Assembly: GCF_003003275.1 (NCBI RefSeq) | Contig: NZ_PVTO01000003.1 | Coordinates: forward strand, 62,001-126,000 | DNA from: Alkalibacterium olivapovliticus | Lineage (GTDB): Bacteria; Bacillota; Bacilli; Lactobacillales; Carnobacteriaceae_A | Direction of reading: 5' to 3' | DNA length: 64,000 bases | Part shown: piece by piece, positions 8,444-17,246 of the stretch | How positions within the stretch are numbered: position 1 is the stretch's first letter | Layout of the letters: each line of letters begins with the position of its first letter | Notes under the pieces: generated by a model | Databases searched by the model: none | What the model saw: the letters and a program-made list of their open reading frames with translations, nothing else | What the model was told of the DNA's origin: nothing | Position numbers and translations under genes: made by a program

Positions 8444-9382
8444 ATGAAATGGGTAAGAGGACTAGTGGGTGTATTAAGTTTATCGTTGATGGCAGCATGC
8501 GGGAATGAACAGGCTGATGACGTATCTGAGGACAATCCGCTTAATGTGGTGGCGACAACGTCTATGATTGCTGATCTTATGGAGATCGTTGGGGGAGAGA
8601 ACGTAACTGTTTCAGGATTGATGGGACCAGGAGTTGATCCTCATGATTACCAGCCGTCTACTTCAGATGTGAATACCATGACAGAAGCTGATCTGATAGC
8701 TTATAATGGATTAATGTTGGAGGAACGGTTCGTTGAGGTTTTCGAACAGATGGATCAGCGCGGCGTGCCGTCTGTGATTATGGCAGACGCTCTGAATGAA
8801 ACGGAATTGCTCGATCCTGAAGAAGGCGAAGAAGATCTGGAGTACGATCCTCATATCTGGTTCAGTGTCTCACACTGGGAAGCTGTGACGTCACATGTAG
8901 CGGACGTGTTGAGTGAAATGGATCCGGACAATGAAGGGTATTATCAGGACAATGCGGACACCTATTTAAGTGAACTGGACGAACTGAGAACCTATATAGA
9001 AGAAAGAATTGAAGAAGTGCCTGAGCAGTCCCGCTATCTGGTGACAGCACATGACGCATTCCAGTATTTCGGAGAAGAATTTGATTTCGAGGTGATCGGA
9101 CTTCAGGGATTAAATACTCAGACTGAAGCCGGAACTGGCGATATCAGTAATCTAGCTGATTTCCTGGTGGATAACGAAATCAATGCAGTCTTCGTGGAAA
9201 GTTCTGTGTCACCAAGAAATATTGAAGCGCTCATCGAGGCTGCACGAAGTAGAGGACATGACGTTGAAAATGCAGGAGAATTATATTCAGATGCGCTTGG
9301 AAGTGCCGAAGAAGATGCGGACACCTACCTTAAAATGTATCGATCCAATATCGATACAATAGTGGACGGTCTGGCGAACTGA
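8444..9382 (+). CDS. metal ABC transporter substrate-binding lipoprotein (Mn/Zn)
   Basis: This is the extracytoplasmic solute-binding protein of a cluster A-I metal transporter (MntA/PsaA/ZnuA family). With the ATG at 8444 it has 312 residues, a signal peptide and a lipobox LMAAC near residues 15-19. The four expected metal ligands can be placed: His in DPHDYQP, His in DPHIWFS, Glu in VFVESSVSP and Asp in YSDALGSA. There is no long His-rich loop, which is more typical of Mn than of Zn binding proteins. I chose the ATG at 8444 over 8432 because AAAAGGATGG lies at proper spacing. It is the first gene of a four-gene operon. Confidence 0.92.
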   Translation: MKWVRGLVGVLSLSLMAACGNEQADDVSEDNPLNVVATTSMIADLMEIVGGENVTVSGLMGPGVDPHDYQPSTSDVNTMTEADLIAYNGLMLEERFVEVFEQMDQRGVPSVIMADALNETELLDPEEGEEDLEYDPHIWFSVSHWEAVTSHVADVLSEMDPDNEGYYQDNADTYLSELDELRTYIEERIEEVPEQSRYLVTAHDAFQYFGEEFDFEVIGLQGLNTQTEAGTGDISNLADFLVDNEINAVFVESSVSPRNIEALIEAARSRGHDVENAGELYSDALGSAEEDADTYLKMYRSNIDTIVDGLAN

Positions 9383-9422
9383 TTTTCAGTCTTGCACTGC
9401 TAATTTAGAAAGAAGGTCTGAC

Positions 9423-10178
9423 GTGGAAAATAATAAAGCTATAGTGATTGACCATCTGACAGTGGCTTACGATGCCAAACCTGTCTTGTGGAATATCTCT
9501 TGTGGATTCAATAAAGCGCAATTGACAGCAATTATTGGACCAAATGGGGCTGGAAAGTCGACACTGATCAAATCGATGCTGAACTTTATTCAGCCCATTA
9601 CAGGATCGATCGCGTTTTCTACAATGGAAGACGAACAGGTCCCCTACAAAAAAATGAAAAATAAAATTGCCTACGTGCCTCAGAATACGACCGTGGATTG
9701 GGATTTCCCGGCTACTGTACTGGATGTCGTATTAATGGGTCGTTATGGACATTTGGGTTGGCTGAAGCGTCCTGGAAAAAAAGATAAAAATGTGGCGAAG
9801 CAAATGCTGCTGAAAGTGGGACTGCCAACATTCGCGTCCAGACAGATCAGTCAATTGTCTGGTGGTCAGCGACAGCGTGTCTTTCTGGCGCGTGCACTGG
9901 CTCAGGAAGCCGATATCTACATCATGGATGAACCCTTGTCCGGAGTGGATATGAAAACAGAACACATCATTATGAAATTACTGAAAAAACTGGTCGAAGA
10001 AGGAAAGACAGTGATCGTCGTACACCATGACCTTCAAACGGTTGAAGAGTACTTTGACCATGTTGTCTTTATCAATCAGGAAGTGATTGCTCAGGGATCG
10101 ATACAAGGAGCTTTCACGAAAGACAATATTGACAAGACTTACCATCAGGACAGAAACCTGGGAGAAGGAGAAGGTTAA
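9423..10178 (+). CDS. metal ABC transporter ATP-binding protein
   Basis: This is the ATPase subunit of the Mn/Zn transporter, 251 residues with a GTG start preceded by AGAAAGAAGG. Walker A is GPNGAGKST (about residues 39-47). The Q-loop is VPQNTTVDWDFP, the ABC signature LSGGQRQR (about 141-148) and Walker B IYIMDEPLSG, followed by the switch histidine in VVHHDL. The DWDFP segment after the Q-loop is characteristic of the manganese/zinc branch. It lies 40 bases after the binding protein gene and 2 bases before the first permease gene. Confidence 0.94.
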   Translation: MENNKAIVIDHLTVAYDAKPVLWNISCGFNKAQLTAIIGPNGAGKSTLIKSMLNFIQPITGSIAFSTMEDEQVPYKKMKNKIAYVPQNTTVDWDFPATVLDVVLMGRYGHLGWLKRPGKKDKNVAKQMLLKVGLPTFASRQISQLSGGQRQRVFLARALAQEADIYIMDEPLSGVDMKTEHIIMKLLKKLVEEGKTVIVVHHDLQTVEEYFDHVVFINQEVIAQGSIQGAFTKDNIDKTYHQDRNLGEGEG

Positions 10179-10180
10179 TC

Positions 10181-11098
10181 ATGCTAAATCAGATCAGTTT
10201 GCTTTTAAATGATTATACCTTTCAGATCGTTGCTCTGGGAACGGGATTTCTAGGATTACTGAGTGGCGTCGTCGGGACCTATGCCACTTTGAGGAAAGAA
10301 AGCTTGCTCGGAGATGCGCTGAGTCATGCGGCATTACCCGGTATCGGGATCGGATTTATTCTGATCCAGCGAAAAGAACTGTCTGTTTTACTGCTGGGCG
10401 CTTTAGTGTCCGGCTTGATTGCAACAGTGATTATACAGACGATGAGCAAAAAAACAGTGGTCAAACTGGACAGCGCCTTATCGCTTATATTGTCGAGCTT
10501 CTTTGGGCTGGGACTTGTCATACTGACCTCGATACAGAATAATCCCAATGCACAGCAGGCAGGATTGAGTAATTTTATTTTTGGACAGGCAAGCGCGATG
10601 CTCCTCAGTGATGTTCAGCTAATTGGGGTAGTTGGGCTGGGACTGCTGGCACTGGTCGCTTTATTCTGGAAAGAGTTCAAAGTGTTCACTTTCGATCCCA
10701 TGTTTGCTCAGACACTCGGGTTCTCCGGTAAAATCATCGAGTCTCTGATGTCGACGATGATCGTTGTGACAATCATTTTGGGACTGGAATCAGTCGGCGT
10801 TATTCTGATAAGTGCCTTGCTTATTGGCCCAGCTGTGGCAGCCAGACAATGGACCAACCGTTTAAGTGTGGTCGTTTTACTGGCGGCGATTATCGGGTTT
10901 GTATCTGGGGTAACTGGAACATTCATCAGTTCGCTGGGGGAGCGTATACCAACAGGCCCCGCTATTGTAGTGGTTGTCAGCTCATTTGTTTTCATCAGCT
11001 TGTTTTTCTCACCTAAAAGAGGGATTATTGCTGGACACTATGCAAATAAGAAACGACAAAAAGTCTTTATGAACCAAATTCAAAGTCTGGAGGAGTGA
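10181..11098 (+). CDS. metal ABC transporter permease 1
   Basis: This is an ABC-3 family integral membrane permease of 305 residues with about eight or nine hydrophobic segments. Family motifs include the early SLLGDALSHAALPGI (about 43-57) and the late LESVGVILISALLIGPAVAA, the coupling region for the ATPase. A GGAGAAGG ribosome binding site lies inside the end of the ATPase gene. The operon has two different permease genes, as in MntABCD/TroABCD-type transporters, suggesting a heterodimeric channel. Confidence 0.93.
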   Translation: MLNQISLLLNDYTFQIVALGTGFLGLLSGVVGTYATLRKESLLGDALSHAALPGIGIGFILIQRKELSVLLLGALVSGLIATVIIQTMSKKTVVKLDSALSLILSSFFGLGLVILTSIQNNPNAQQAGLSNFIFGQASAMLLSDVQLIGVVGLGLLALVALFWKEFKVFTFDPMFAQTLGFSGKIIESLMSTMIVVTIILGLESVGVILISALLIGPAVAARQWTNRLSVVVLLAAIIGFVSGVTGTFISSLGERIPTGPAIVVVVSSFVFISLFFSPKRGIIAGHYANKKRQKVFMNQIQSLEE

Positions 11099-11103
11099 GC
11101 AGG

Positions 11104-12024
11104 ATGAGTATGATTTTTGAAATAACGTTAGTGGCTGTTGTTGTAGCTGTTGCCTGCGCTCTTCCAGGTGTTTTTCTTGTTTTAAGAGGGACAACAATGG
11201 TTTCCGATGCGATTACCCATACTGTTCTGCTGGGTATCGTACTGGCATTTTTTATCACACAAGATTTGAATTCTCCCCTTCTCATGATCGGAGCGACCTT
11301 GGTCGGAGTCGCAACCGTTTGGGCAATTGAAGCCCTTCAGCAGACGAAACTACTATCAAATGATGCGGCGATCGGCATCATATTTCCTCTCTTCTTCAGC
11401 ATCGCCATTATTCTCATTACGAGGTATGCAGGCAATGTTCACCTGGATGTAGATGCTGTACTGATGGGAGAGTTGGCCTTTTCCCCATTCAGACGACTAA
11501 TGTTTCTTGGAATGGATTTGGGACCGCGTGCGCTTTGGACAATGCTCATTATTCTGTTCATCAACTGTCTGTTTATATTTCTCTTTTATAAAGAACTGAA
11601 AATAACAACATTCGATGCCGGGTTTGCAGCTGCGCTTGGATTCTCACCAGTCCTGGTTCACTATGGATTGATGACGATCGTGTCGCTTACTGCGGTTGGG
11701 GCATATGATTCAGTCGGGTCGATTCTGGTGGTCGGCTTCATGGTTGGACCACCGCTTGCTGCTTACCTGATGACCAATAAACTGCACGTGATGATTGCAT
11801 TGACCGTGCTGATGGCTTTGGTCAACAGTGTCATAGGTGTCCAGCTTGCCTTTATGCTCGATACGACTATTGCCGGGATGATAGCTGTGGTAACAGGCGT
11901 GACAACACTGACTGTCTTCGTTTTTTCACCTAAAAAAGGACTGATAAAAGCCTTTCTAAACAGGCGAAAAGAACAGAAGAAGATGGACCAGCGGCTTAAG
12001 ACTATTGAGCAAGCTGGAAGGTAA
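11104..12024 (+). CDS. metal ABC transporter permease 2
   Basis: This is the second ABC-3 permease, 306 residues from the ATG at 11104. It shows the family features TTMVSDAITHTVLLGI and AYDSVGSILVVGFMVGPPLAAYL. The frame also allows a GTG at 11095 that overlaps the stop codon of permease 1. I prefer the ATG at 11104 because GGAGGAG lies eight bases upstream. It ends the transporter operon and is convergent with a lacI-type gene, with a long inverted repeat between them. Substrate is inferred as Mn(II), possibly Zn(II), from the adjacent regulator. Confidence 0.92.
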   Translation: MSMIFEITLVAVVVAVACALPGVFLVLRGTTMVSDAITHTVLLGIVLAFFITQDLNSPLLMIGATLVGVATVWAIEALQQTKLLSNDAAIGIIFPLFFSIAIILITRYAGNVHLDVDAVLMGELAFSPFRRLMFLGMDLGPRALWTMLIILFINCLFIFLFYKELKITTFDAGFAAALGFSPVLVHYGLMTIVSLTAVGAYDSVGSILVVGFMVGPPLAAYLMTNKLHVMIALTVLMALVNSVIGVQLAFMLDTTIAGMIAVVTGVTTLTVFVFSPKKGLIKAFLNRRKEQKKMDQRLKTIEQAGR

Positions 12025-12065
12025 AGAGAAACAAGACTGTATATAAAAATAGACAGGACCAAAAA

Positions 12066-12147
12066 ATAGAGTCGATACGATCAGACTGTCCCCTTTCATC
12101 AGCTTCTTGCTGCAATGGAGAGCGGGCGTCTATAGTATCGACTCTAT
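12066..12147. terminator. long-loop inverted repeat between convergent genes
   Basis: Perfect 13-base arms ATAGAGTCGATAC (12066-12078) and GTATCGACTCTAT (12135-12147) are separated by 56 bases. Partial further pairing (AGACTGTCCC with GGGCGTCT) extends the stem inward. It sits exactly between the convergent transporter operon and the LacI gene, so a transcription-ending role is the simplest reading. There is no clear T-run, and a structured RNA is an alternative. Confidence 0.45.
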
Positions 12148-12152
12148 CTGTA

Positions 12153-13124
12153 TTATCTGGTTGTTTTGCGCTGAATCAGTTTAAAAGAAAGAGGGCCAAG
12201 TGCATCAGTTGGTTTGGCCAGTTTCTGAAGGAGCAATCTGCAGGCGTTTCTTCCTTGTTCTTCGATGCCGTAATCGATCGTACTCATGTCCATCACATCA
12301 CTGACGTCGATATTGTCAAATCCGATGACTGATACTTCTTCTGGAATAGCGATACCTTTCCGTCTCAATCGGGACACGACGAGTGCTGCGATGGAATCTG
12401 AATGGGTCACTACTGCATCAGGTCTAGTCTGCTGCTTTAAAAACCAGCTGACAAAGGCATCCACTTTCCCCGCTGAAATAGTGTGAATAAAGGGATCGGA
12501 AGGGTGAGGGGGAATGCCTTTCGCGTCACAGAAATCATGATAAGCCTGGATGCGTCTCTTTGTATTTAAGCCAGTTGCTGTTCCGTAAAGATTATAGATA
12601 TGACGGCACCCTGTTTCCCAGAGGTATTCAAGAGCAAGCTTGTGCCCTTCATAGTGATCGATAAAGACAGATGGAATCTGTTCGGAATCGACGTTGTGCA
12701 ATGTGACGACCGGACCAAAAGCTGCATATTTTTCGAGTACAGACCAGTCATTTGCCCGATAGATTAAAAAAATGCCGTCGATCTGTTTTGACTTAAGGAG
12801 ATCGAATGCTTCGACTTCGCGTTTTTTATCTCCATTCGTTACAAATAAAGTGGTCGTATAGCCGAAGGAATAAGCAGTCGTAATAAACGAATTAATACGG
12901 GCGACCGCTGTATCGTTAAATTGCGTACTGATAATCCCGAAATTTTTAGTCGACCCTTTTCTGAGATGCTGAGCATTTTTATTTGGGCTGTAATTTAGTT
13001 TTTCAATGGCTTCTTCCACTAGCTTTCGGGTCTCTTCACCGACGTACCCGCTGGAGTTGATTACCCGAGAGACTGTAGCAGAGGAAACGCCAGCATATTC
13101 GGCAATGTCTAAAATCGTAGGCAT
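12153..13124 (-). CDS. LacI family transcriptional regulator
   Basis: This is a complete 323-residue LacI/GalR regulator. The N-terminal helix-turn-helix is TILDIAEYAGVSSATVSRVI (residues 3-22), followed by the hinge helix region NYSPNKNAQHLRKG. A sugar-binding-protein-like domain contains IDGIFLIY, GCRHIYNLYG and EVSVIGFDNIDVSDVMD. It has no adjacent sugar catabolic operon: ppk follows on one side and the convergent metal transporter on the other, so its target is unknown. The ATG at 13124 has AAAGGAGAGTGCTTGA upstream. Confidence 0.92.
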   Translation of the reverse strand: MPTILDIAEYAGVSSATVSRVINSSGYVGEETRKLVEEAIEKLNYSPNKNAQHLRKGSTKNFGIISTQFNDTAVARINSFITTAYSFGYTTTLFVTNGDKKREVEAFDLLKSKQIDGIFLIYRANDWSVLEKYAAFGPVVTLHNVDSEQIPSVFIDHYEGHKLALEYLWETGCRHIYNLYGTATGLNTKRRIQAYHDFCDAKGIPPHPSDPFIHTISAGKVDAFVSWFLKQQTRPDAVVTHSDSIAALVVSRLRRKGIAIPEEVSVIGFDNIDVSDVMDMSTIDYGIEEQGRNACRLLLQKLAKPTDALGPLSFKLIQRKTTR

Positions 13125-13183
13125 TCAAGCACTCTCCTTTACATATCCTATTATATCAGATAATCAAATAAGGGACCTGACAG

Positions 13184-13211
13184 AAAAAAAGAACCAGGAA
13201 AACCTGGTTCT
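13184..13211 (-). terminator. terminator after ppk
   Basis: On the minus strand AGAACCAGG-TTTT-CCTGGTTCT is followed by seven T's. It begins at the ppk stop codon and ends the ppx-ppk operon. Confidence 0.85.
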
Positions 13212-15355
13212 CATGAGGTAAAAAATAGGGACCTGAGCCTGTCAGACCAGGAACGTTTACTTTTTTTCTCAGGAAGAGGAGAAGGGAGTGATGCCCTGAT
13301 GGCCAGCAATTCTTTTTGAGCATGAATCAGTTTATCTTCAGAGTTTGAAGATTTCACATACTCTCCATTACTCTGCAGTACCCAGGCTTTCGTATTGTCG
13401 TAAAGATACAGTTTCAGAATGGATAAAATATGGGCTTTCAGCGACTGATCAAGCACTGGAAAAGCGATTTCTACACGTTTAATCATATTCCGAGTCATCA
13501 TATCAGCTGAGGACAGGTACAAATTTTCCTCGCCATTATGATGGAAGTAGTATACACGGCTATGTTCCAAAAAGCGGCCGATAATACTTCTGACAGTAAT
13601 GTTATCACTGACACCAGGGATGCCGGGAATAAGGCAGCAGATTCCTCTGACAATCAGTTCTATTTTCACCCCGAACTGACTTGCTTCATATAATTTCAGT
13701 AGCATTTTTTTGTCCGTCAGCGAGTTCATTTTAGCAATCACATGACCATTCCCATAAAGGATATGAAGCTGAATCTCTTTTTCAATATTCTCAATGAAAG
13801 CATCTCTGATATCGAAGGGGGAAACATGCAGGTAATGATACTCCGGCTGGTTTGAATAGCCGCTTAAATAATTGAAAAAATCGAATACATCCTGCGTCAT
13901 TTCATTGTTGGACGTGATCAGTCCCATGTCTGTATAGAGTCGGGCAGTTTGCTCGTTGTAATTGCCCGTACCGAGATGGACATAACGGCGAAAACCGTCT
14001 GCTTCTTTTTTAACGATAAGCGTTGCTTTGCTGTGTGTCTTGAGCTCTTTTACCCCATACAGTATATGAGCGCCGGATTCTTCCAGTTCCTTGGCCCAGT
14101 GGACGTTATTAGCTTCGTCGAATCGGGCTTTTAATTCAACGAGGACGGTGACTTGAATCCCTTTTTTAGCGGCTTTTTTTAGTGCTTCGATCAGGGGAGA
14201 ATCTATACTGACTCTGTACAGGGTCTGTTTGATGGACGCTGTACGCGGATCTTCAGCTGCCTCTCTCACAAAACTGATGATGGGTTCAAAAGAATCAAAT
14301 GGATGGTGAAAAAAGAGATCCTTACGCCTGGCCAGTTCATAGAGGGAACTGTTTCTATACGCTTCGGGATAAAACGGTTCGAAGGATTCATATACCTCTT
14401 TAACCCCCTTTTTTTCCAGCAGTGGAATCACTTCAGTTAGAAAAGTCAAATCGATCGGTCCATCGATAATATAGATGTCCCGCTGCTTTATTGAAAGAGC
14501 CTTTTTTATGAATTCAATATCAGATTGGACATCGACAGCTGTTTCACGCTTATCGATCTCGAGTCTGACCGCCATACCGTTCTTGCGTTTCTCCAGATAA
14601 TCTTCAATTGCGGATAGAAGATCGTCAGCGCCTTCCTCTTGAATCTCCAGGTCTGCGTTTCGGGTAATCCTGAAAGTAAATGAATACGTTACATGGTATC
14701 CGTTAAACAGATCAGATAAGAAGGTAAAAAGCAGGTCCTCGATCATCAGCAGGTAGATGTGATCATTATTGTAGATTGAATGAACTCGTGCCAGTCGTTC
14801 GGGGACGGGTACGATTGCAACAAATGGGTTTCCTGATTTTTCCAGTTTGACAAACAGATGCAGGACCCCGTCGCCCAGATGAGGGAAAGGTCGGTAAGCA
14901 TCAATCCCATAAGGTGTGATCGCAGGCATAATCTCTTTTTCAAAAAGATCTCTTGCCCGGTTTTTATCGGTCTCATTCAGGTCTTTAACAGATTTGAAGA
15001 ATACACCTTTTTCACTCAGCTGATCTTCCTTCTGCTGCAGTAATGCATATTGACGCAGGACAATGTCTTTGTTTTTTTTCGTGATTTCCTGAAGCTGCTT
15101 TTTAGCAGACCACTGTTTTTTGGTGTCCGGTTCGACTACACCCATTTTGAGCTGATCCTGCAGTCCGGCTACTCGGATCTTGTAAAATTCATCCAGATTT
15201 GAACTGCCGATGGCCAGGAACCTGAGCTGCTCAAGGAGTGGATTTACAGGATCATTTGCTTCTTCAATAACGCGGGCATTAAAATCCAGCCAGGACAATT
15301 CCCGGTTCTGAAAATAGTTTGGATCTTCACTGTTAATAGTATCTTTTACCATCAT
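13211..15355 (-). CDS. ppk: polyphosphate kinase 1
   Basis: Ppk1 reversibly makes inorganic polyphosphate from ATP. The protein is 714 residues, the usual length. The N-terminal domain starts with NRELSWLDFNARV (about 17-29). The two phospholipase-D-like C-terminal domains carry the catalytic histidines in YVHLGTGNYNEQTARLYTD and in YYFHHNGEENLYLSSADMM. The ATG overlaps the ppx stop codon (TAATG) behind GGAGGGG, so the two genes are translationally coupled. Together they set the polyphosphate level, used in phosphate storage and stress. Confidence 0.96.
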   Translation of the reverse strand: MMVKDTINSEDPNYFQNRELSWLDFNARVIEEANDPVNPLLEQLRFLAIGSSNLDEFYKIRVAGLQDQLKMGVVEPDTKKQWSAKKQLQEITKKNKDIVLRQYALLQQKEDQLSEKGVFFKSVKDLNETDKNRARDLFEKEIMPAITPYGIDAYRPFPHLGDGVLHLFVKLEKSGNPFVAIVPVPERLARVHSIYNNDHIYLLMIEDLLFTFLSDLFNGYHVTYSFTFRITRNADLEIQEEGADDLLSAIEDYLEKRKNGMAVRLEIDKRETAVDVQSDIEFIKKALSIKQRDIYIIDGPIDLTFLTEVIPLLEKKGVKEVYESFEPFYPEAYRNSSLYELARRKDLFFHHPFDSFEPIISFVREAAEDPRTASIKQTLYRVSIDSPLIEALKKAAKKGIQVTVLVELKARFDEANNVHWAKELEESGAHILYGVKELKTHSKATLIVKKEADGFRRYVHLGTGNYNEQTARLYTDMGLITSNNEMTQDVFDFFNYLSGYSNQPEYHYLHVSPFDIRDAFIENIEKEIQLHILYGNGHVIAKMNSLTDKKMLLKLYEASQFGVKIELIVRGICCLIPGIPGVSDNITVRSIIGRFLEHSRVYYFHHNGEENLYLSSADMMTRNMIKRVEIAFPVLDQSLKAHILSILKLYLYDNTKAWVLQSNGEYVKSSNSEDKLIHAQKELLAIRASLPSPLPEKKSKRSWSDRLRSLFFTS

Positions 15356-16923
15356 TACCCCTCCGTATTGGCTGTACTGGTCAGTTCACTGTGAAACACG
15401 ATAGAAAGTGGTTTATCCAGCACGCGTTCCAGATGGTTTTTATGTTTATTTGCGCGATACTCTTCTGCAATAGCATCTCCTTTATAGGTGATATGCAGCT
15501 CATATGATTCGCCGTCCTCAGATTCGACCATATCCATATCCTTGACGAAATTGACATGCGAATCACTTAAGGCTTCAGCAAACTTGATGATACAACCCAG
15601 GTAGAGAAGCGTATCTTTTTCATCGTCATCAAACCAGCTGTCAACTGTTTTAATGTACTGCTTGTATAGTGAGCGGTTTTTGTAGCTGGCCAGAAGAGCC
15701 AGACTGACTCGGTCTTTATGACTGAACCCGAGAAGGTTGGTATTGGAAATAATGTAAAACGTATGTTGAGATTTTGAATCATCTTCTATATAACTGCCCA
15801 GGTAATACAGCGTCGCTCCATAGTGCAGCAGGTAGAGGTGTTCCTCTTTTACAGACAGAATCTCTTTTTTCTTTAGCAGTGACAGAAGCTGATCAGCCAG
15901 TATGATGCGCTGATGAGCTGAGATAGGCCTTATATTGTATTGTTTGAACAGGCGCTGAACCGTCTGTCTTTTCACGCCGAACAGATCATAGGGCTCTTTA
16001 TACTCTTTATTGAGGCGCTCTAAAATAATACCCTCCCGCAATCCGCGGTTACTGATGGCGAAGCTAGGAGCATCCATGACCTTCATTAATTGAGTAAAAA
16101 CGATACCGGCAGGAATAATAATATCTCTTCGGTCTTCACTCAGGCCGTCAAGGTCGCTTAGATCTTTCATTGACGTTTTGATCAGTAAGTCAAAGGTATC
16201 TGTCAACTCATCCGGTTTCATTTCATAATGGTGGATACCGGCTATCGGGTAATCAATCTGACGCTGATTGATTTCAGCATAGTTGCGTGCAGAGCCTCCG
16301 ATACCGATCAAAGGAACAGCGGCATTTTTTACCCAGTCCAGTTGTTTGAATTCTTTTTTGACCCATTCGGTCGCTTTATCAATTGCTTTTTTATCATTGT
16401 GTTTTTTTCCATCAAAGAACTGGTGCTGAAGCGAGACTGTTCCGAATGGGAAACTGTGCACTTCTTTTACTTCTTTATTCTTATATAATGTTAACTCGGT
16501 ACTTCCTCCACCAATATCTATACTGATGCCATCAGAGAGATCCATCGTATAGCGCACTGCATAGTTACCATAATAGGCTTCTTTTTCCTCTGCTAAGAGC
16601 TCCAGCTCCAATCCGATTTCTTCCTTGACCCGCTGGATGATGTGATCACGGTTGGAAGACTGGCGAATAGCGGCAGTCGCGATGGCTTTAGACCCTCCAA
16701 TTTTATACTCTTCAGCAATATCGGTGAAACTTTTCAATACAGATAGGAGAACAGCGATTCCTTCTTCAGACATTTTTTTATTCTCATCAAGGTATTGAAC
16801 CAGACGTGCGGGTGTTTTTATATTCTGAAGCTCAGTGACACCCTGATAATCATCCATTTCAAAAATAACCAGACGAATGGTGTTTGAACCCACATCGATC
16901 AATCCAAAACGTTCATTTGACAT
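15355..16923 (-). CDS. ppx: exopolyphosphatase (Ppx/GppA family)
   Basis: This enzyme hydrolyses polyphosphate, or the related pppGpp, from the ends. The 522-residue length fits Ppx. The N-terminal ASKHA-fold signatures are GLIDVGSNTIRLVIFE (residues 7-22) and SIDIGGGSTELTLY (about 135-148). A C-terminal HD-like helical domain occupies about 310-520. It is the first gene of the ppx-ppk operon. The ATG at 16923 is preceded on the minus strand by TAGGAGCGTGTCCTT. Polyphosphate versus pppGpp preference cannot be told from sequence; the ppk partner favours polyphosphate. Confidence 0.93.
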   Translation of the reverse strand: MSNERFGLIDVGSNTIRLVIFEMDDYQGVTELQNIKTPARLVQYLDENKKMSEEGIAVLLSVLKSFTDIAEEYKIGGSKAIATAAIRQSSNRDHIIQRVKEEIGLELELLAEEKEAYYGNYAVRYTMDLSDGISIDIGGGSTELTLYKNKEVKEVHSFPFGTVSLQHQFFDGKKHNDKKAIDKATEWVKKEFKQLDWVKNAAVPLIGIGGSARNYAEINQRQIDYPIAGIHHYEMKPDELTDTFDLLIKTSMKDLSDLDGLSEDRRDIIIPAGIVFTQLMKVMDAPSFAISNRGLREGIILERLNKEYKEPYDLFGVKRQTVQRLFKQYNIRPISAHQRIILADQLLSLLKKKEILSVKEEHLYLLHYGATLYYLGSYIEDDSKSQHTFYIISNTNLLGFSHKDRVSLALLASYKNRSLYKQYIKTVDSWFDDDEKDTLLYLGCIIKFAEALSDSHVNFVKDMDMVESEDGESYELHITYKGDAIAEEYRANKHKNHLERVLDKPLSIVFHSELTSTANTEG

Positions 16924-17022
16924 AAGGACACGCTCCTAATTGCTATTTTTCGACTAAAGTAGACTTAGCTTGCATATCTATCATACTAAAACCGCGGGTA
17001 TAATGTCTAAAAACAGACCTTC

Positions 17023-17039
17023 ATTACAATTATATTACA
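17023..17039 (-). promoter_or_regulatory. candidate WalR (YycF) box
   Basis: On the minus strand TGTAAT-ATAAT-TGTAAT is a direct repeat of TGTAAT with 11-base periodicity. This matches the WalR consensus TGTWAH-N5-TGTWAH. A second, less regular pair (TGTAAT-N4-TGTAAG, 17125-17140) lies on the plus strand nearer the wall-protein gene, and a TATAAT box is at 17173-17178. Wall hydrolase genes are WalR targets in Bacillus; regulation here is inference. Confidence 0.4.
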
Positions 17040-17246
17040 ATAAAGAGGTAAACGGTACCAAAACCACTCTCCATTACAAAAAAGTAAGTATTTTTAGTGG
17101 ATAAGCGTCCTTTTACTAATATTTTGTAATAAATTGTAAGGAAACCGAAATGTACATTGTTTCCTTTATCGGTATAATAACGTGGCATTGAACAATTAAT
17201 TTTAAGATATCTCAAATTCAAAATAAGAAGGGTGTTCTTTAAAGCG

